64,000 nucleotides of DNA. Origin: Pontibacter populi (GTDB taxonomy: Bacteria > Bacteroidota > Bacteroidia > Cytophagales > Hymenobacteraceae). A program made the position numbers and the translations under genes. The stretch is taken from NCBI RefSeq assembly GCF_019336435.1, contig NZ_JAHWXQ010000004.1, forward strand, positions 1 through 64,000, given 5' to 3'. This document shows positions 24,957 to 33,966 of the stretch, one piece after another. Below the pieces are notes generated by a model that had not been told where the DNA came from, ran no database searches, and saw only the letters and a list, made by a program, of their open reading frames with translations. Numbering within the stretch: the first letter of the stretch is position 1; each line of letters opens with the position of its first letter.

Positions 24957-27908
24957 ATGCTTAAGAGTTTTAGTTTAGGATTGTTTATACTTATTTTCCT
25001 TGGGATGGGCCCTCTGATGTCGTTATCGCCATCAGACGAAATCGTAGTGGGCGTGAAAGAGCGAAACTGGGTAGACAGTGTCTTTAATTCTTTGTCTCCT
25101 GACCAGCGTATCGGGCAGCTGTTTATGGTTGCTGCCTACTCTAACAAAAACGAAAAACATTTCCGGGAGATAGACACCCTGGTAACCCGTTATGGCATCG
25201 GCGGACTGATGTTCATGCAGGGCGGACCTGAGCGCCAGGCGCGCCTGAATAACCGCTTCCAGGGCGAGGCCAAAGTACCAATGCTGATCGCCATGGATGC
25301 TGAGTGGGGTTTAAGCATGCGCCTGGATAGCACGATGAATTTTGCGAAGCAGATGACGCTGGGCGCCATGAACGACGAAAAATACGTGTACATGATGGGC
25401 AGGGAGATTGCCCTGAAGATGAAGCGCCTGGGTGTAAACGTAAGTTTTTCGCCAGTAATGGACGTAAATGTGAACCCGGCTAACCCAGTTATTGGCAACC
25501 GCTCGTTCGGCGAATCCAAGGAAGAAGTTACAAAACGTGGTATTGCCTACATTAAAGGGTTACAGGACCATGGGGTAATAGCTGTTGCCAAGCACTTCCC
25601 GGGCCACGGCGACACCGATACCGATTCACACCTTGCTTTGCCGGTTATCAAACACGATATGAAGCGCCTGACCGAGGTGGAACTATATCCTTTTAAGAAA
25701 TCATTCGAAGCTGGCGTAATGGGCGTGATGGTAGCACACCTTTACATTCCTAAGATCGACAGTACAAAGAATTTGGCAACTACCCTGTCAAAGCCGCTTG
25801 TAACTGGCCTGCTTAAAGAGAAAATGAAGTACAAAGGGCTGGTTTTTACAGATGCCCTGAACATGAAAGGCGTTGCCAGCTACTACAAGCCTGGTGAAGT
25901 AGACCTGAAAGCCCTGATGGCCGGTAACGATGTCCTCCTTTTCCCGGAAGATGTGCCTACAGCTATCGCTAAGATCAAAGGCGCTATCGCCGCAGGCCAG
26001 ATAGATACAACGGAACTATACCAGCGGGTACGTAAAATACTACACGCTAAATATTGGGTTGGCCTTAACAACTATAAGCCCGTACAGCTTGCCAACCTGA
26101 AGCAGGACATGGATCGTCCGCTGGCAAATGTAGTGCAGGAGCAACTATACGAACAGGCCGTAACTATAGTAGCAAACAAAAATAACCTCCTCCCTTTCCG
26201 TAACCTCGATACGCTGAGCATTGCCTCGGTGGCAGTTGGTGTAGGGCCGGATAATAAGTTTCAGGAGATATTGGGCAACTATGCGCCGATGGCTAAATTC
26301 TCTATTTCCAACCGTTTTGCTCCGGACTCTGTTTTTACCAACATTATTCCTCAACTGGAAGGCCATGACGTGGTGCTGGTAAGTATCCATAACATGAACA
26401 GCACGCCTGCTAAAGATTTTGGTATCGGCTTAGGTACACGCGCTTTTATCCAATACCTGCAGGACCGCACTAATAAAAAAGTGATCGTAGCGGTGATGGG
26501 TAATGCGTATAGTTTAAAATACTTTGAAAACACAAACTGGCTGACTGTTGGCTACGAAGACAACCCTGTATCGCAATCACTGATGGCACAGGCACTGTTT
26601 GGCGCACGTGCAGCTAAAGGTAAACTTCCTGTTACCGCATCTACCAAATTTAAATCAGGTACCGGTATCGAAACGCCATCGTTGGGTCGCCTGAAATATG
26701 GTGTTCCGGAGAGTGTAGGCATGGACTCCAAAGTACTGGCCCAAATCGATAACATTGCCCTGGAAGCTATTGCTTATGCTGCCACACCGGGAGCACAGGT
26801 ATTAGTTGTAAAGGATGGAACTGTAGTTTTCGATAAATCTTACGGGTACTATACCTACGAAAAAGTGAAGCCGGTAACAAACAATACCGTGTATGATATT
26901 GCATCTATCACCAAAGTAGCTGCTACCCTGCAGGCAGTTATGTTCCTGAAGGATCAGGGCAAGATCAACCTGGATGGGAAGATATCAACTTATTTACCTG
27001 AGCTGAAAGGCACGAATAAAGAAGGGCTGATTTTACGCGATATTCTGACGCACCAGGCCGGTTTGCAGGCTACCTTACCACACTGGCAGAAAACGATGGA
27101 TAACCGCACCTTAGATCAGGTATATTACGCCAGCACGCAGACCGATGTGTTTCCGAACGAAGTAACGCCGGGAATCTATTCTATCAAATCTATGGAGGAT
27201 TCGCTGTGGACCTGGACCGTGAACTCGAAATTACTGGCGAAGAAAAAAGATGCGAAAAGCTACGAGTATAAGTACAGCGACCTGGGCTTTTATATCATGA
27301 AGCGAATGGCTGAGCACATGCTTAACCAGCCGATAGATGAGTTCCTGGATCAGAACCTGTATGCACCGCTGGGCATGAGCACGTTAACGTATAACCCGCT
27401 CTTAAAGCTTCCACGCGAAGTCATTGCCCCTACGGAGGATGACAATTATTTCCGAAAGTCGTTGGTTTGGGGGACGGTGCACGACCAGGGGGCTGCTATG
27501 CTGGGAGGTGTTGGTGGTCATGCCGGCCTGTTCTCGAACGCTAACGACCTGGCCAAACTGATGCAGATGAATTTACAGAATGGCGAATATGGCGGACATA
27601 AATTCTTTAACACACATGTAGTTACAGAATTTGCAAAGAAACAGTACAAGACCAGTCGTCGTGGCCTGGGATGGGATAAACCGGCACCAGATGGCAACGG
27701 GCCTACGTCTAATCTGGCTTCGCCAAATACTTTCGGCCATACAGGCTTTACCGGCACAGCTGCCTGGGTTGATCCGGACAATAACCTGATCTACATCTTC
27801 CTGTCTAACAGGGTTTTCCCGGACGCCGGAAATACCAAGCTGGTAAAGTATAATATCAGAACCAGGATACATGATGTGATCTATAAATCAATCGTACCAA
27901 AAACATAA
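24957..27908 (+). CDS. Glycoside hydrolase family 3 / beta-lactamase-type serine hydrolase fusion
   Basis: This 983-residue exported protein joins two enzymes. Residues 1-20 form a signal peptide. About 35-370 is a GH3 catalytic domain of the NagZ type, with the KHFPGHGDTDTDSH segment (212-225) that supplies the His/Asp acid-base pair and FTDALNMKG with the likely nucleophile Asp; a GH3 C-terminal domain follows. From about 600 a serine beta-lactamase/PBP fold begins, with SITK (Ser650, Lys653), a YSD triad in place of YxN, and HTG near the end. The likely targets are cell-wall pieces: the first half removes N-acetylglucosamine, the second acts on peptide or ester bonds. This fusion is known in Bacteroidota. 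It is alone on the plus strand, 76 bp before bshA. Confidence 0.9.
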   Translation: MLKSFSLGLFILIFLGMGPLMSLSPSDEIVVGVKERNWVDSVFNSLSPDQRIGQLFMVAAYSNKNEKHFREIDTLVTRYGIGGLMFMQGGPERQARLNNRFQGEAKVPMLIAMDAEWGLSMRLDSTMNFAKQMTLGAMNDEKYVYMMGREIALKMKRLGVNVSFSPVMDVNVNPANPVIGNRSFGESKEEVTKRGIAYIKGLQDHGVIAVAKHFPGHGDTDTDSHLALPVIKHDMKRLTEVELYPFKKSFEAGVMGVMVAHLYIPKIDSTKNLATTLSKPLVTGLLKEKMKYKGLVFTDALNMKGVASYYKPGEVDLKALMAGNDVLLFPEDVPTAIAKIKGAIAAGQIDTTELYQRVRKILHAKYWVGLNNYKPVQLANLKQDMDRPLANVVQEQLYEQAVTIVANKNNLLPFRNLDTLSIASVAVGVGPDNKFQEILGNYAPMAKFSISNRFAPDSVFTNIIPQLEGHDVVLVSIHNMNSTPAKDFGIGLGTRAFIQYLQDRTNKKVIVAVMGNAYSLKYFENTNWLTVGYEDNPVSQSLMAQALFGARAAKGKLPVTASTKFKSGTGIETPSLGRLKYGVPESVGMDSKVLAQIDNIALEAIAYAATPGAQVLVVKDGTVVFDKSYGYYTYEKVKPVTNNTVYDIASITKVAATLQAVMFLKDQGKINLDGKISTYLPELKGTNKEGLILRDILTHQAGLQATLPHWQKTMDNRTLDQVYYASTQTDVFPNEVTPGIYSIKSMEDSLWTWTVNSKLLAKKKDAKSYEYKYSDLGFYIMKRMAEHMLNQPIDEFLDQNLYAPLGMSTLTYNPLLKLPREVIAPTEDDNYFRKSLVWGTVHDQGAAMLGGVGGHAGLFSNANDLAKLMQMNLQNGEYGGHKFFNTHVVTEFAKKQYKTSRRGLGWDKPAPDGNGPTSNLASPNTFGHTGFTGTAAWVDPDNNLIYIFLSNRVFPDAGNTKLVKYNIRTRIHDVIYKSIVPKT

Positions 27909-27984
27909 ATATTTATCCGTAATTTGGCAGGTGCAGCAACAAAAGTTAGCTGCACTTGTTGTTTACAGCATATTTAGAACAACT

Positions 27985-29127
27985 ATGAAGATCGGCATTG
28001 TCTGTTATCCTACCTTTGGCGGTAGTGGCGTAGTAGCTACAGAACTTGGTAAAGCATTAGCTCTTAAGGGTCACCAGGTCCATTTCATTACTTATAGCCA
28101 GCCTGCGCGCCTAGATTTCTTTAACGAGAACCTTTTCTACCACGAAGTATATATTCCATCGTATCCCCTGTTCCAGTATCCGCCTTACGAGCTGGCCTTG
28201 TCCAGTAAAATGGTTGATATTGTTCAGTTCGAAAAGCTGGACCTGTTACACGTACATTATGCTATCCCACACGCGTCGGCAGCTTTTATGGCCAAGCAGA
28301 TCCTGAGAACGAAGGGCATTAATATCCCGGTTATCACCACGCTGCACGGCACAGATATTACGCTAGTAGGTAAAGATGCTTCTTTTGAACCGGTGGTTAC
28401 GTTCAGTATAAACCAGTCTGATGGCGTAACAGCGGTATCAGAAAGTTTGCGCACCGAAACGTATGAGTTTTTCCCGATAGAGCGCGACATTGAAGTTATT
28501 CCAAACTTCATAAACCTGGAAAAATTCCGGCGTCAGAAAAAAGAACACTTCCGTACAGCCATCAGCCCGAACGAAGAAAAGCTGCTGGTGCATACCTCTA
28601 ACTTCCGGTCCGTAAAGCGCGTGGAAGATGTGATCGAGATATTCAGCAAAGTGCACGAACACATACCGAGTAAGTTACTGCTTGTAGGCGACGGCCCGGA
28701 GCGCCCTAAAATGGAAAAGCTTTGCCGTGACCTGGGCATTTACCATGATGTCCGCTTTTTAGGTAAACTGGAAGCTGTGGAAGAAGTACTGTCCATTGCT
28801 GACCTGTTCCTGATGCCATCTGAAAAGGAAAGTTTTGGTCTGGCAGCTCTTGAAGCGATGGCCTGCGAAGTACCGGTAATCTCGACAGATGCCGGTGGTA
28901 TTCCGGAACTGAACATTAACGGTGTAACCGGTTTTGTAAGCTCCGTAGGCGACGTAGAGAGCATGGTTAAAAATGCACTTTATGTGCTGGATGATGAACG
29001 CCTGCCAACCTTCAAGGCAAATGCCTTAGCGCGCGCCCATGATTTTGATGTGGAACGAATCGTCCCGCTTTACGAAGCTTTCTACCAGAAAATCATTGCG
29101 GACCAGCTAGCCGAAATTAACGGTTAA
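27985..29127 (+). CDS. bshA: N-acetyl-alpha-D-glucosaminyl L-malate synthase (bacillithiol synthesis)
   Basis: BshA joins UDP-GlcNAc and L-malate in the first step of bacillithiol synthesis. The GT4 fold is seen from the N-terminal GIVCYPTFGGSGVVATELG through to EKESFGLAALEAMACEVPV, the nucleotide-sugar EX7E motif. The reading frame is open for 18 codons upstream, but the ATG at 27985 gives MKIGIVCYP, matching the family start; the product is 380 residues. Other bsh genes are not in the window. An AACTATAGTT motif overlaps the stop codon (29127-29136). Confidence 0.93.
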   Translation: MKIGIVCYPTFGGSGVVATELGKALALKGHQVHFITYSQPARLDFFNENLFYHEVYIPSYPLFQYPPYELALSSKMVDIVQFEKLDLLHVHYAIPHASAAFMAKQILRTKGINIPVITTLHGTDITLVGKDASFEPVVTFSINQSDGVTAVSESLRTETYEFFPIERDIEVIPNFINLEKFRRQKKEHFRTAISPNEEKLLVHTSNFRSVKRVEDVIEIFSKVHEHIPSKLLLVGDGPERPKMEKLCRDLGIYHDVRFLGKLEAVEEVLSIADLFLMPSEKESFGLAALEAMACEVPVISTDAGGIPELNINGVTGFVSSVGDVESMVKNALYVLDDERLPTFKANALARAHDFDVERIVPLYEAFYQKIIADQLAEING

Positions 29128-29146
29128 ACTATAGTTTGATATTATA

Positions 29147-29187
29147 AAATCCCCGGTGCAGGTGTAAATGACCTGTATCGGGGATTT
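29147..29187 (+). terminator. Terminator after bshA
   Basis: AAATCCCCGGTGCAGGT pairs with ACCTGTATCGGGGATTT with two mismatches around a 7-base loop; the 3' side ends ATTTCTGTTT. Confidence 0.75.
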
Positions 29188-29279
29188 CTGTTTCAGGAGA
29201 TTCTATTGCTGGTTTAGGGAGGGGGTTTAATGATTGGGCTATAGTTGGATACTAGGCTTGTAGTTACTGGTTGCTGCCC

Positions 29280-29680
29280 TTAACCCACCCCTACCCCTCC
29301 CGGGAGGGGAATTTCTGTTGTTGGTATAGTTAAGCCTTTAGTTTTGTAGTTATTGCTTCTCCGCTGGCGCGAGCGTCCTCGCTCGTGACTTGCTATGTTG
29401 TTGAGTCTCCTGACTCAATTGGCCCGGCAGGGGCAGGCAAAAGTAGTAGCGCTGGCTATTGTGCTATAGTTGCTGCTAATCCAACCACCCCTAATCCCTC
29501 CTTGTCTAAGGCGGGGAGCTTTTAGGCTACTGCTATAGTTGGAGTTATAGTTCTATGATTACGGTTTTAACCCACCCCTGCCCCTCCCGAGAGGGGAATT
29601 TCGGCTGTCGCTATTGTTCGTGGCTATAGCTGTATAGTTTCCGTTTGTCATCCCCCTGCTCCTTCAAAGGGGACTTTTCT
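29280..29680 (+). repeat. Composite repeat copy B, modules M2', M0, M1, M2, M3
   Basis: An extra M2 unit (29280-29316) contains the perfect palindrome CCCCTCCCGGGAGGGG. M0 holds two TCCT-loop hairpins (CGAGCG-TCCT-CGCTCG at 29370-29385 and TTGAGTC-TCCT-GACTCAA at 29401-29418). M1 (29480-29525), M2 (29565-29602) and M3 (29647-29680) follow in the same order as copy A. No gene is visible in 29188-30141. Confidence 0.8.
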
Positions 29681-29698
29681 GGCTACTGCTTTATGTTC

Positions 29699-30124
29699 TG
29701 TCATTTCGACGATAGGAGAAATCTGAATTTGCTATAGTTATAGACCACGAGCAGGGCAGGTTTACCTGTCCCCACGGAACTATAGCCACGATAAATCTCG
29801 GAGCTTATAGGTTCAAACTATAGAAAGACTATAGCTATCGAACTCATCACAGTCTTTGGGTTGAGCGCCTTTGATTTGTTGCGGTGCCGTCAGGCAATCC
29901 GAGGCACGAGGATAGCAAGAAAGCAGCAGCGCGATGCCCGAAGACGAGGCCTCCCGGCCGTGAGGGCACCAAAGCCGGATTGAAACTGCAGGTATGTAAA
30001 GCTCCCGGGATTAAAGGCAGCTTTGAAAGGAAAGCTTGGTTCGAGTTGTATAATAGCAAACTATAGAATTGTAGCTTCCCAAACTATAAGCTGAGATAGA
30101 TTTCTCACGATGTTTGAAATGACA
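29699..30124 (+). mobile_element. MITE-like element copy B (module M4)
   Basis: About 426 bp, bounded by TGTCATTTCGAC...GAGAAATCTGA (29699-29726) and AGATTTCTC...TTTGAAATGACA (30098-30124). The core is closely similar to copy A, including CACAGTCTTTGGGTTGAGCG and GGCCTCCCGGCCGTGAGGGC followed by ACC. It ends 18 bases from the stop codon of the next gene, between two convergent genes. Confidence 0.6.
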
Positions 30125-30141
30125 AAAGTGGGGCTTTTAGA

Positions 30142-30663
30142 TTAAAAAACCTGAGCAATCTCCTGCTTTACAAACGTAATAGCACGAGCAGTTGGGTCTG
30201 TTTCGGTGGCGAGGATAGACTCTAAAATACGCTTTGCCAGGTCGGTACCTTTTGACTTATCCGGCATTTCCTGGTAGGTCCTGTTGATCAGGTTCACCAC
30301 TTCTTCGCGGGCGTGTTTAACCTGCTGCCAAGCCTGCTCACTCATATAGATCTGCTGCGACATGTTATGGCTGAACTCATTGCGAATCTCACTCAATAAC
30401 ATTCGGTGGTAATCTGAACCAGTGTGGCCTGAGCCGCTTACACGAAGCAGTAAATTACTTGGAGTAATTCGTTCTAACAGCAATACAATTCGTTCGTAGG
30501 CCTGCAGGCGAATAGGTACAACTACTTCACCGTTCTTTTGCTTTAGTTGCAGCAGGCGTAGTTTATAGTCCCGTTCATTCTGGTTCTGTACTAATTTGTA
30601 CATGGCTATGGCCACTATAAGCCCCGGAATCGTAATTTTCAGAATATCTATGATCAGCTCCAT
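30142..30663 (-). CDS. Conserved hypothetical protein with one N-terminal membrane helix
   Basis: The 173 residues begin with a hydrophobic helix (about 4-24: ILKITIPGLIVAIAMYKLV) followed by a charged, probably coiled-coil region (NERDYKLRLLQLKQK) and a helical cytoplasmic domain with the segment QAYERIVLLLERITP. I recall similar proteins of this form across Bacteroidota, without a known function. It stands alone on the minus strand, convergent with bshA, next to repeat copy B. Confidence 0.75.
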   Translation of the reverse strand: MELIIDILKITIPGLIVAIAMYKLVQNQNERDYKLRLLQLKQKNGEVVVPIRLQAYERIVLLLERITPSNLLLRVSGSGHTGSDYHRMLLSEIRNEFSHNMSQQIYMSEQAWQQVKHAREEVVNLINRTYQEMPDKSKGTDLAKRILESILATETDPTARAITFVKQEIAQVF

Positions 30664-30787
30664 ATTATCAGGTTTAGAACGCTAAATATCGTAAAAAATT
30701 AATTTAGTATAGTTGAAATCATTTTGCCTACCAGGCTGTTTACATAGTAACGAAGTATAGTGGTACGTATTTATCTTCAGAAATGCG

Positions 30788-30795
30788 TAACTTTG
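30788..30795 (+). promoter_or_regulatory. Probable -7 element of the A-type carrier gene
   Basis: TAACTTTG matches TAnnTTTG and lies 24 bases before the chosen ATG at 30820. It falls inside an upstream in-frame extension, which is evidence against the longer start. Confidence 0.5.
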
Positions 30796-30819
30796 CTATC
30801 TATTAGAAACAAAACAACT

Positions 30820-31167
30820 ATGGCAACAGAAGTAAGATTAGCCCCTATAACTATAACAGACAGAGCTTTAGCAGAAGTTAAGAACATTCTGGTAGAGAAA
30901 AATGTACCGGCAGAATACGGACTGCGCATTGGTGTGCAGGGCGGTGGTTGCTCAGGTATGTCTTACCTGCTTGGTTTTGACAAGCCAAAAGAAACAGATG
31001 AAGTGTATCAACTGGACGGTGTAACGCTGGTGATGGACAAAAAGCACGGCATGTATGTAATGGGTATGGAAGTTGATTTCCAGGATGGCCTGAACGCACG
31101 TGGCTTTGTGTTTAACAACCCTCAGGCAAAAAGCACTTGCGGTTGCGGAAGCTCATTCTCGGCATAA
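30820..31167 (+). CDS. A-type iron-sulfur cluster carrier (HesB/IscA/ErpA family)
   Basis: This protein accepts and hands on Fe-S clusters. The three cluster cysteines are present: one in GGGCSGMSY and two in the C-terminal CGCGSSF. From the ATG at 30820 it has 115 residues, the usual size; an upstream in-frame ATG at 30760 would add 20 residues but spans the predicted promoter. It is a single gene, not next to isc or suf genes here, so which assembly system it serves cannot be told. Confidence 0.93.
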   Translation: MATEVRLAPITITDRALAEVKNILVEKNVPAEYGLRIGVQGGGCSGMSYLLGFDKPKETDEVYQLDGVTLVMDKKHGMYVMGMEVDFQDGLNARGFVFNNPQAKSTCGCGSSFSA

Positions 31168-31193
31168 GGAATTACCTTTTTTCTCTTAACATA

Positions 31194-31225
31194 GCAAAAG
31201 CCCGGCACGTGTGTCGGGCTTTTGC
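31194..31225 (+). terminator. Terminator after the A-type carrier gene
   Basis: GCAAAAGCCCG (31194-31204) pairs with CGGGCTTTTGC (31215-31225) over 11 bp, followed by ATTTTTATAC. Confidence 0.85.
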
Positions 31226-31265
31226 ATTTTTATACTTTCCGGTCTAATAGGTTTTGGTTTGACAT

Positions 31266-31541
31266 TTACCATTTACTTAAATGATAAAATATATTTCCAT
31301 TCCACTTATACTCTGAACCACGACCTAAGGTAAACTTATAAGTAAAAAATATAGCAAGAAGTAAGAATAGTGCTCCTGATATCCAATAAATATCTCTACT
31401 TCCTTTAGAATATTTCCAGCTAATAATTACGCAGATAACTAAAGAAGTGGAGCTTGCCAGAGCTAAAAGGATGAAATAAAACATATCTCCTAAACCATAC
31501 CCGAAAGTAATTTTCCCTATTGCCGTAAACCCTGTTACCAA
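31266..31541 (-). CDS. Small hypothetical membrane protein, start uncertain
   Basis: This 91-residue frame starts at a TTG codon and encodes at least two clear hydrophobic helices (about 20-43 and 53-70), ending in a polar tail. I do not recognise it. The frame stays open upstream of the TTG into the end of the ChaN-like gene and codes for a further plausible hydrophobic stretch (KISLILNWIIFLYFLL), but I find no ATG, GTG or TTG there. Base use is AT-rich against its neighbours. It could be a degraded or foreign gene. Confidence 0.4.
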   Translation of the reverse strand: MVTGFTAIGKITFGYGLGDMFYFILLALASSTSLVICVIISWKYSKGSRDIYWISGALFLLLAIFFTYKFTLGRGSEYKWNGNIFYHLSKW

Positions 31542-31615
31542 TAGAAAATAAAGAAAAATTATCCAATTTAAAATTAGCGATATCTTAGTCTGCCCGTCGA
31601 GCTTAAATATGTAGA

Positions 31616-32494
31616 TTAATAATTTTTGGTCATGGTGGCCGGCACTACCAGTATAAAATCAGCTTTGTTCTTATTTTCGTCGGTCAGCTTTTCTAAATCT
31701 TCCTGGGTGACGGTGGTTATAGTTGCTACTTTCAGGTTTGGCTGCTTCTGTTTCAGGTACCAGCCAATACCTTCGTAGTTGTCGGAGTGGTAAGATCCAT
31801 TTAAATGCAGTACCTTGTTCCCTTTGACAACCTGATTCAGAATCACATACGCCATAGTAGCATCTTTCAGGGCTTGCGCCTGCACAATACTTTGGGCTTT
31901 GGTGTTACCGTGAGTGTTGCTGCCAAACATGCTCAGCATATTTTTATAGCCCGGCAAATCCATTTCTACAACTATAGGCAAAGGTGCTATATATGTTTTC
32001 GCTTCCGGGGTCAGGTTATCCAGTGCAGTTAAACCACCAGATGCAACTATAGCAGCGTAGCGGCGAGGCACGTTGGTGGCGACAAATGGAATGCCTGCAT
32101 CTTTGGCAAACCTGACTACAGGCTTATAGTCTGTTTTATAGTTTGGCCAGGGGCGCGACTCCTGTTCGAAATTATTCTCCGCTATCTGTCCGTTCAAATA
32201 TTCATCCAGCACCAACTGCACATCCGTTTCAAACATTTCGGCTCCTATGGCAAACTTTTGCTGATGGGCTTTATGCAGGTCTTTAGCTATTTCCAGTTGC
32301 AGCCAATGTGCGATCGGGTCGTTATGCTGCTCCCCGAACAGAACTACATCTGCTTTCTGTAGCTCATCCAGCATTCTGCTATACTTTACATCCTTGCCGG
32401 CTTTCGTGAAGAGTTTGTAGGCAGGTTTGTCCTGGGCCATAGCAGTTATAGTTAGCAGTATACATAAACAGAATAAGCTGGCTGTTTTTTTCAT
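31616..32494 (-). CDS. ChaN-like (DUF399) haem-binding family protein, exported
   Basis: The 292 residues begin with a signal peptide (MKKTASLFCLCILLTITAMA, cut before QDKP) and then the family motif FGEQHNDPIAHWLQ (about 53-66), the N-terminal hallmark of ChaN-like proteins. Known members bind haem or related iron compounds at the cell surface or periplasm; that function here is by family only. The cysteines in the signal do not form a good lipobox, so it is probably soluble in the periplasm. It is monocistronic or leads the small membrane gene downstream. Confidence 0.87.
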   Translation of the reverse strand: MKKTASLFCLCILLTITAMAQDKPAYKLFTKAGKDVKYSRMLDELQKADVVLFGEQHNDPIAHWLQLEIAKDLHKAHQQKFAIGAEMFETDVQLVLDEYLNGQIAENNFEQESRPWPNYKTDYKPVVRFAKDAGIPFVATNVPRRYAAIVASGGLTALDNLTPEAKTYIAPLPIVVEMDLPGYKNMLSMFGSNTHGNTKAQSIVQAQALKDATMAYVILNQVVKGNKVLHLNGSYHSDNYEGIGWYLKQKQPNLKVATITTVTQEDLEKLTDENKNKADFILVVPATMTKNY

Positions 32495-32558
32495 ATCTAT
32501 AGTTAACGCATTGATAATACGGGCCTTTTAATCAGCAGATTACTTTTAATATACAAAA

Positions 32559-32586
32559 AGAGCCGGTACTTTTCAGCACCGGCTCT
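32559..32586 (-). terminator. Terminator after the ABC-2 permease gene
   Basis: AGAGCCGGT (32559-32567) pairs with ACCGGCTCT (32578-32586); on the minus strand TTTTTGTAT follows. Just before it, at 32589-32614, an imperfect palindrome centred on AACTATAGTT overlaps the stop codon of the permease gene. Confidence 0.8.
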
Positions 32587-32604
32587 AATAGAGTAAACTA
32601 TAGT

Positions 32605-33966
32605 TTAAACTCTATAAAACAGCCACTTGGAAAGCTCTTTATAGTTGATCTTCTTGCCATACATTAAAATACCTACGCGGTAAATACGCGAGGCCAGCCA
32701 GGTTGTAAATATAAACCCAACTATAAGCAGCCCCATAGATAGCAACAGTTCCCAGGCAGGCACACCAAACGGCACGCGCACCATCATCACGATTGGTGAA
32801 GTAAACGGAATGATAGACATCCAGAAAGCAACTGCCCCGTCCGGGTTCTTCAGTACTACGGAGTAGGACATGATGAAGGAAATAACCAACGGAATGGTAA
32901 TCGGCATCATGAACTGCTGGGTATCAGTCTCGTTATCAACAGCGGCACCAATGGCACCAAAAAGCGAACCGTACAGCAAATAACCTCCCAGGAAATAGAA
33001 CAGGAAGCAGCCGAAAATAAGCAGCAACGGCAGGTTGGCAAAGCTCTGGGTCACATCCTGAATGGTGTTGGCAAACTCATCGCTGTTGGCCGCTGCTTCT
33101 TCAGGTGTTTCCTCATCAAGGTTGGCTACACTTTCGCCTTCAGCAGCGACTTTACCGGCCTGGTACTGCTCCATTGGGCTTGGCGCGGCATCTATACCAA
33201 AAGCTGCAGAAACAGCTGTCACAGCTACAAAAGAAAGAATTATCCAGAGCAGGAACTGCGTTAGGCCAACCGCCGCAATACCAATGATCTTGCCCATCAT
33301 CAACTGGAAAGGCTTAACCGAAGAAATAATAACCTCTACAATGCGGCTGGTTTTCTCTTCAATAACACCTCGCATGATCTGCACACCATACAGGAAAATA
33401 AAGAAGTAAATGATAACCGCAGCTACTACCCCTGCCGCCGATGTAATAATAGCGTTGTTATCTTTTTCGCCTTCCTCGCTCAGGTTTATAGTATTAAGCT
33501 TTACATCAGCCTCAATCTTATCCAGCGTTGCGCGATCTAAACCGGAAGCCATGAACCGCTGGTTCTCAATTTCCTTTTCCAATGCGTTTTCAAGGCGCAT
33601 CTGAGTTTGTATGCTGGTGTTCTTTTTGCCGTAGATCGTTATCCCTTCCGGATTATCTATCGTGATTTTGGGGATGTAAAGCAGGGCCGTATTGTCGGTT
33701 TCCTGGTAAACTGTTTTAGCCTGTTCCAGGCTACCTGCCAGGTGCACAAACTTCAGGTCTTTCTTATTCTCCAGCTTATCCCCAAACAAGCCGCTTTCGT
33801 CCAGCACCATCACCGTCTCCTCATCGCCGGACATGGTAATCAGCAAACCGGGCAGAATCATGAAAGTAGCCAGCAACAGCGGTGTTAGCAACGTCATGAT
33901 GATAAAGCTCTTTTTCCGAACTCGTGTCAGGTATTCGCGCTGTATTATTAACCAGATCTTATGCAT
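32605..33966 (-). CDS. ABC-2 type transporter permease (NatB-like)
   Basis: This 453-residue inner-membrane subunit has one N-terminal span (about 21-43), a large extracytoplasmic region (about 45-175), then five or six spans. The segment GVQIMRGVIEEKTSRIVEV is the conserved ABC-2 coupling region. A hydrophilic, acidic insertion (EGESVANLDEETPEEAAANSD, about 275-295) interrupts the membrane part. It overlaps the ATPase gene by 8 bp and forms its transporter. NatAB relatives export Na+; the substrate here is not known. Confidence 0.9.
   Translation of the reverse strand: MHKIWLIIQREYLTRVRKKSFIIMTLLTPLLLATFMILPGLLITMSGDEETVMVLDESGLFGDKLENKKDLKFVHLAGSLEQAKTVYQETDNTALLYIPKITIDNPEGITIYGKKNTSIQTQMRLENALEKEIENQRFMASGLDRATLDKIEADVKLNTINLSEEGEKDNNAIITSAAGVVAAVIIYFFIFLYGVQIMRGVIEEKTSRIVEVIISSVKPFQLMMGKIIGIAAVGLTQFLLWIILSFVAVTAVSAAFGIDAAPSPMEQYQAGKVAAEGESVANLDEETPEEAAANSDEFANTIQDVTQSFANLPLLLIFGCFLFYFLGGYLLYGSLFGAIGAAVDNETDTQQFMMPITIPLVISFIMSYSVVLKNPDGAVAFWMSIIPFTSPIVMMVRVPFGVPAWELLLSMGLLIVGFIFTTWLASRIYRVGILMYGKKINYKELSKWLFYRV

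Noticed and set aside
30760..30819. Upstream ATG start for the A-type Fe-S carrier
   Set aside because: It would place the -7 element inside the coding region and add a non-conserved extension.
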